A DNA stretch of 64,000 bases from Sinorhizobium garamanticum (GTDB lineage Bacteria; Pseudomonadota; Alphaproteobacteria; Rhizobiales; Rhizobiaceae). A model generated the notes under the pieces. It was not told where the DNA came from, ran no database searches, and saw nothing but the letters and a program-made list of their open reading frames with translations. This document shows positions 61,834 to 64,000 of this stretch, piece by piece. The stretch spans positions 434,001 through 498,000 of the forward strand of contig NZ_CP120373.1 of assembly GCF_029892065.1 (NCBI RefSeq), written 5' to 3'. A program made the translations under genes and the position numbers. Numbering within the stretch: the first letter of the stretch is position 1; each line of letters opens with the position of its first letter.

Positions 61834-62154
61834 TCACTTATCGCCGGACGAAGGACGGACACCGCCCGCAACCGCATAAGGCTCTTCATCCGGAGAGACG
61901 GTCACTTCCAGCTTTCCCGCAGGTGTGATCGTCCATTCGATCACCGCACTTTCGACGATGAGTGCAGGATCGACCTCGGCGCACTTGCCGTATGCCGTCT
62001 TGAAAACCTTGCCGACCTCCTCCATCGCGGGAGGAAGCAAGGTGTCGCATTCCTCCACGGTTTCGAAGGCAACCAACGGCGATGGCACCTCCCGGCACGC
62101 TGTCGTATTCTGCATGCAACCGACGAGAACCATGATGGCGGCAACATGTTCCAT
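61834..62154 (-). CDS. Exported or membrane-anchored hypothetical protein
   Basis: A 106-aa protein from ATG 62154 (AAAGGAG upstream); the longer frame to 62301 runs across the promoter and is not used. The N-terminus is a short hydrophobic segment (MEHVAAIMVLVGCMQNTTAC), possibly a lipoprotein-like or uncleaved signal. The rest has paired Cys (ACREV, EECDTLL, GKCAEVD) and a C-terminal beta segment. Family not recognised. It is first in a two-gene operon with csbD and has an exact EcfG-type promoter. Confidence 0.7.
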   Translation of the reverse strand: MEHVAAIMVLVGCMQNTTACREVPSPLVAFETVEECDTLLPPAMEEVGKVFKTAYGKCAEVDPALIVESAVIEWTITPAGKLEVTVSPDEEPYAVAGGVRPSSGDK

Positions 62155-62187
62155 TTCCGCGCTCCTTTGACGCCGACACCTGGAACA

Positions 62188-62213
62188 AACGGAAGAAGCC
62201 GGCAGCGGGTTCC
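62188..62213 (-). promoter_or_regulatory. EcfG (RpoE2)-type promoter of the 62154-csbD operon
   Basis: On the minus strand GGAAC (62209-62213), a 17-nt spacer and CGTT (62188-62191): an exact consensus match, ending 33 bp upstream of the ATG. Confidence 0.8.
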
Positions 62214-62352
62214 TCGTCCGCGTCAACAATTGCTTGGTAAGGGATTGCACTGCTTGGGTTGAAAATGGGCAGGTGGCCGATTGATCAGCGGCCTTTTGCA
62301 ATCAGGATGCGGACGCGCGACAACGATCATGCGCGACGGCGCATGGACACGC

Positions 62353-62377
62353 GGAACAAATGGTTGCAATCGGCGTT
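62353..62377 (+). promoter_or_regulatory. EcfG (RpoE2)-type promoter upstream of the lipoprotein genes
   Basis: GGAAC (62353-62357), a 16-nt spacer and CGTT (62374-62377), an exact match. The nearest ATG with a good ribosome binding site is 62431; the lipoprotein start proper is at 62629, implying a ~245-nt leader or an upstream start. Confidence 0.75.
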
Positions 62378-62628
62378 TTGGCAATAATAACAAGCGCCGC
62401 GGGCGGCGGCCACGTACAAGGGAGTGAGGAATGCGTGACCTAGTTGCGCCTGCAGCGATCAGCCAAACTATGCCAGGAACATGCTATGATCGTGGCGGCA
62501 TGAGCAATCGCCTACGGGTAACTTGGCCTCGCGACCGGCATTCTGTCGGCCTCCCGTCTTCGACCGGAGAACACGCACTTAACATCTTCCGCTGTTCGGT
62601 AAATAAACCTTGGATAGGGAAACGTACC

Positions 62629-62877
62629 ATGAAGAAGGTATTTATGGCAGCAGGCCTGATCCTTTCCCTGGCGGCCTGCACGCAGACGGAAAAAGGTGCG
62701 ACTATCGGCGCCGTTTCCGGCGGAATCATCGGCGGGGCCATCACCGATGATGTGGGAGGTGCCGCGGTCGGCGCAGTTGTTGGTGGCGTCGCCGGCGCCC
62801 TGATCGGCAGGGCAAACGAACCTGGACGCTGCATCTATCGTGACCGTTACGGGCGGCGCTACACGGCGCGTTGCTGA
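62629..62877 (+). CDS. Glycine-zipper lipoprotein (first copy)
   Basis: An 82-aa protein from ATG 62629: lipoprotein signal MKKVFMAAGLILSLAAC, then a Gly/Ala zipper (GATIGAVSGGIIGGAITDDV and VVGGVAGALIGRANEPG) and a conserved CIYRDRYGRRYTARC end. It resembles the 17-kDa surface antigen/Rickettsia-type glycine-zipper family of outer-membrane or periplasmic proteins. The reading frame is open back to ATG 62431, which itself has a good ribosome binding site. It is a close paralogue of the next gene. Confidence 0.88.
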   Translation: MKKVFMAAGLILSLAACTQTEKGATIGAVSGGIIGGAITDDVGGAAVGAVVGGVAGALIGRANEPGRCIYRDRYGRRYTARC

Positions 62878-62989
62878 TCCGGACATGCAAGACTGCAGGG
62901 GGGCCACCGCGCTCCTCCGCCCCGAAATTCGTGCCCAGACAAACCATCGTCTTCTCTCATAGCAACCAAACCTCGGATAGGAACGCACC

Positions 62990-63238
62990 ATGAAGAAGAT
63001 ACTTCTCGTAGCAAGCCTGATCCTTCCCCTGGCGGCCTGCACGGCAACGGAAAGGGGCGCCGGCATCGGTGCCGCATCCGGCGCGATCATCGGCGGGGCA
63101 ACCACCGGAAATGTTCGCGGAGCAGCCGTTGGCGCCGGGATCGGCGGCGTAGCCGGCGCCCTTATCGGCCGCGCGAACGAGCCCGGCTATTGCTACTACC
63201 GCGACCAATACGGCCGCCGCTACACCGCGCGTTGCTGA
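62990..63238 (+). CDS. Glycine-zipper lipoprotein (second copy)
   Basis: An 82-aa protein: MKKILLVASLILPLAAC, a Gly/Ala zipper (GAGIGAASGAIIGGATTGNV) and CYYRDQYGRRYTARC. It matches the preceding gene along its whole length, and even the leader (GGATAGG before the ATG) is similar, showing tandem duplication. No separate EcfG-type promoter was seen, so it may be transcribed from the one at 62353. A GC hairpin (AACCCGGC..GCCGGGTT, about 63254-63287) follows. Confidence 0.88.
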   Translation: MKKILLVASLILPLAACTATERGAGIGAASGAIIGGATTGNVRGAAVGAGIGGVAGALIGRANEPGYCYYRDQYGRRYTARC

Positions 63239-63360
63239 TCGGGATAGACAGCGCGAAACCCGGCCGGCTGCTACAATAATGCCGCCGGGTTGGCGCACGC
63301 CCTGCAAGCTCGCGCCTGCCGTGACGTGTCGTGCGAAGCCCGTCAATCAGACGGCGGGCA

Positions 63361-63555
63361 TCAGGGTCGCGACTGTGCGTTCTCGGCTGCGTCAAGACGT
63401 TCGAGCAATTCAATAAAGTGCTGCGGAATCGGTTCGTTTTCCAAGGCTTGGTAAAGCGCCTTCAATTTCGAAGCGATCTGTGCGCTCGCATCCGTCATTG
63501 AGGGAAGCTTGCCGGCACCGCCCGGCGCCTTGCGCCATCCGGAAGGCTCATTCAT
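63361..63555 (-). CDS. nepR: Anti-sigma factor NepR (RsiA-type)
   Basis: A 64-aa protein whose core QIASKLKALYQALENEPIPQ, HFIELLERLDAAE matches NepR, the anti-sigma factor that holds the general stress sigma factor EcfG/RpoE2 until phosphorylated PhyR binds it. A Gly/Pro-rich N-terminal stretch precedes it. It is divergent from phyR as in other alphaproteobacteria, but the sigma gene that usually follows nepR is absent downstream, where two lipoprotein genes converge instead. Confidence 0.92.
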   Translation of the reverse strand: MNEPSGWRKAPGGAGKLPSMTDASAQIASKLKALYQALENEPIPQHFIELLERLDAAENAQSRP

Positions 63556-63743
63556 TTTTCGCTTCCGCGCGCCGAAGGCCTTATCCCCCTGTTCCGGCCA
63601 TTCCTATCCCTTATGCCCGTCATCTGCTTACTCTAGGCTTTCCATAATCCAAAAGACGTGCTCAAAACATTGACGTATCTTGCTGCACGCCCATTGTCCG
63701 CAAGACCGGGACCATACCGGCACAATAGTTTAGGAAACCCTAA

Positions 63744-64000
63744 ATGTCACTTTCCACCAGGATTGCGCCACATCTTCCCTATCTGCGGCGCTATGCCCGC
63801 GCCGTCACGGGCTCGCAAGCCGCAGGCGATGCTTATGTCGCCGCCGTTCTCGAGGCGTTGATCGAGGACGTCAGTCTCTTCCCGACCGCCTCCAACGACC
63901 GGATCGGTCTCTACAAGCTGTTCTGCTCCCTGTTCGACAAGCTGGACATCGATCGCGCGCAATTGACGTCGCCCTTCGCCTGGGAGCGCAACGCCGCGGC
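63744..64000 (+). CDS. phyR: Stress response regulator PhyR (RsiB-type), 3' end outside window
   Basis: The first 85 residues from ATG 63744: MSLSTRIAPHLPYLRRYARA, VTGSQAAGDAYVAAVLEALI and LYKLFCSLFDKLDI. This is the sigma-factor-like domain of PhyR, which mimics EcfG and sequesters NepR once its receiver domain (beyond the window) is phosphorylated. It is divergent from nepR with a 188-bp gap in which no exact EcfG-type promoter was found. Confidence 0.93.
   Translation, partial: MSLSTRIAPHLPYLRRYARAVTGSQAAGDAYVAAVLEALIEDVSLFPTASNDRIGLYKLFCSLFDKLDIDRAQLTSPFAWERNAA

Noticed and set aside
63570..63595. EcfG promoter for nepR
   Set aside because: GGAAC is present on the minus strand, but at 16-17 nt spacing the -10 reads CGGC or GGCG, not CGTT.

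Overview
The window reads as chromosomal DNA of a fast-growing rhizobium, most likely Sinorhizobium/Ensifer. The main reasons are the GC-rich core genes of rhizobial type (gshA, guaB, rlmE, rsmE, glcDEF, nepR/phyR) and the many copies of a ~107-bp intergenic element matching the Rhizobium-specific intergenic mosaic element (RIME). The species assignment is inference from recalled gene families; no search was run.

Layout. 1-27 kb is ordinary core chromosome: two tandem L,D-transpeptidases, the glycolate oxidase genes glcD-glcE and glcF with a divergent LysR regulator, DUF3422, a FadR-type regulator with a 27-bp palindromic operator candidate, a Nudix hydrolase, a PiT phosphate transporter followed by rsmE, gshA, a DUF937 protein, DUF1127, a LsrB-like LysR regulator, a Tat-type dienelactone hydrolase, MAPEG, guaB, a Tat-exported metallo-beta-lactamase-fold protein, a DHA2 efflux pump, a VOC protein, rlmE and ppx.

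27.2-52.3 kb is accessory DNA inserted at a tRNA-Gln(CTG) gene (27188-27261). Partial copies of this tRNA lie at 33570-33610 (37/41 identical) and 52236-52255 (20/20 identical, including CCA). The first segment (27.3-33.6 kb) is a decayed prophage-like element with an early leftward gene group, an XRE repressor, cargo genes, a tail-protein fragment and a 5'-truncated tyrosine integrase ending at the attachment-site copy. The second (33.6-52.3 kb) carries a VirD4-like fragment and two complete sugar or sugar-acid catabolic modules: (a) LacI repressor, tripartite tricarboxylate transporter, DHDPS-family lyase, IlvD/Edd dehydratase and RraA-family protein; (b) LacI repressor, sugar ABC transporter with two permeases, Gfo/Idh/MocA dehydrogenase and a xylose-isomerase-like TIM barrel, ending in a truncated RpiR regulator. 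Both modules have palindromic operator candidates between regulator and transport genes.

52.3-58.9 kb is gene-poor with small unknown genes, a secreted protein of seven two-cysteine repeats, a frameshifted FAH-family pseudogene, an MgtC-like protein and many palindromic repeats. 58.9-64 kb holds dadA, a YqhA-family protein and a general stress response neighbourhood: nepR, the start of phyR, and small envelope or stress genes (DUF1328, CsbD-like, two glycine-zipper lipoproteins). Four exact GGAAC-N16/17-CGTT promoters are arranged as two divergent pairs. No EcfG sigma gene is present next to nepR within the window.
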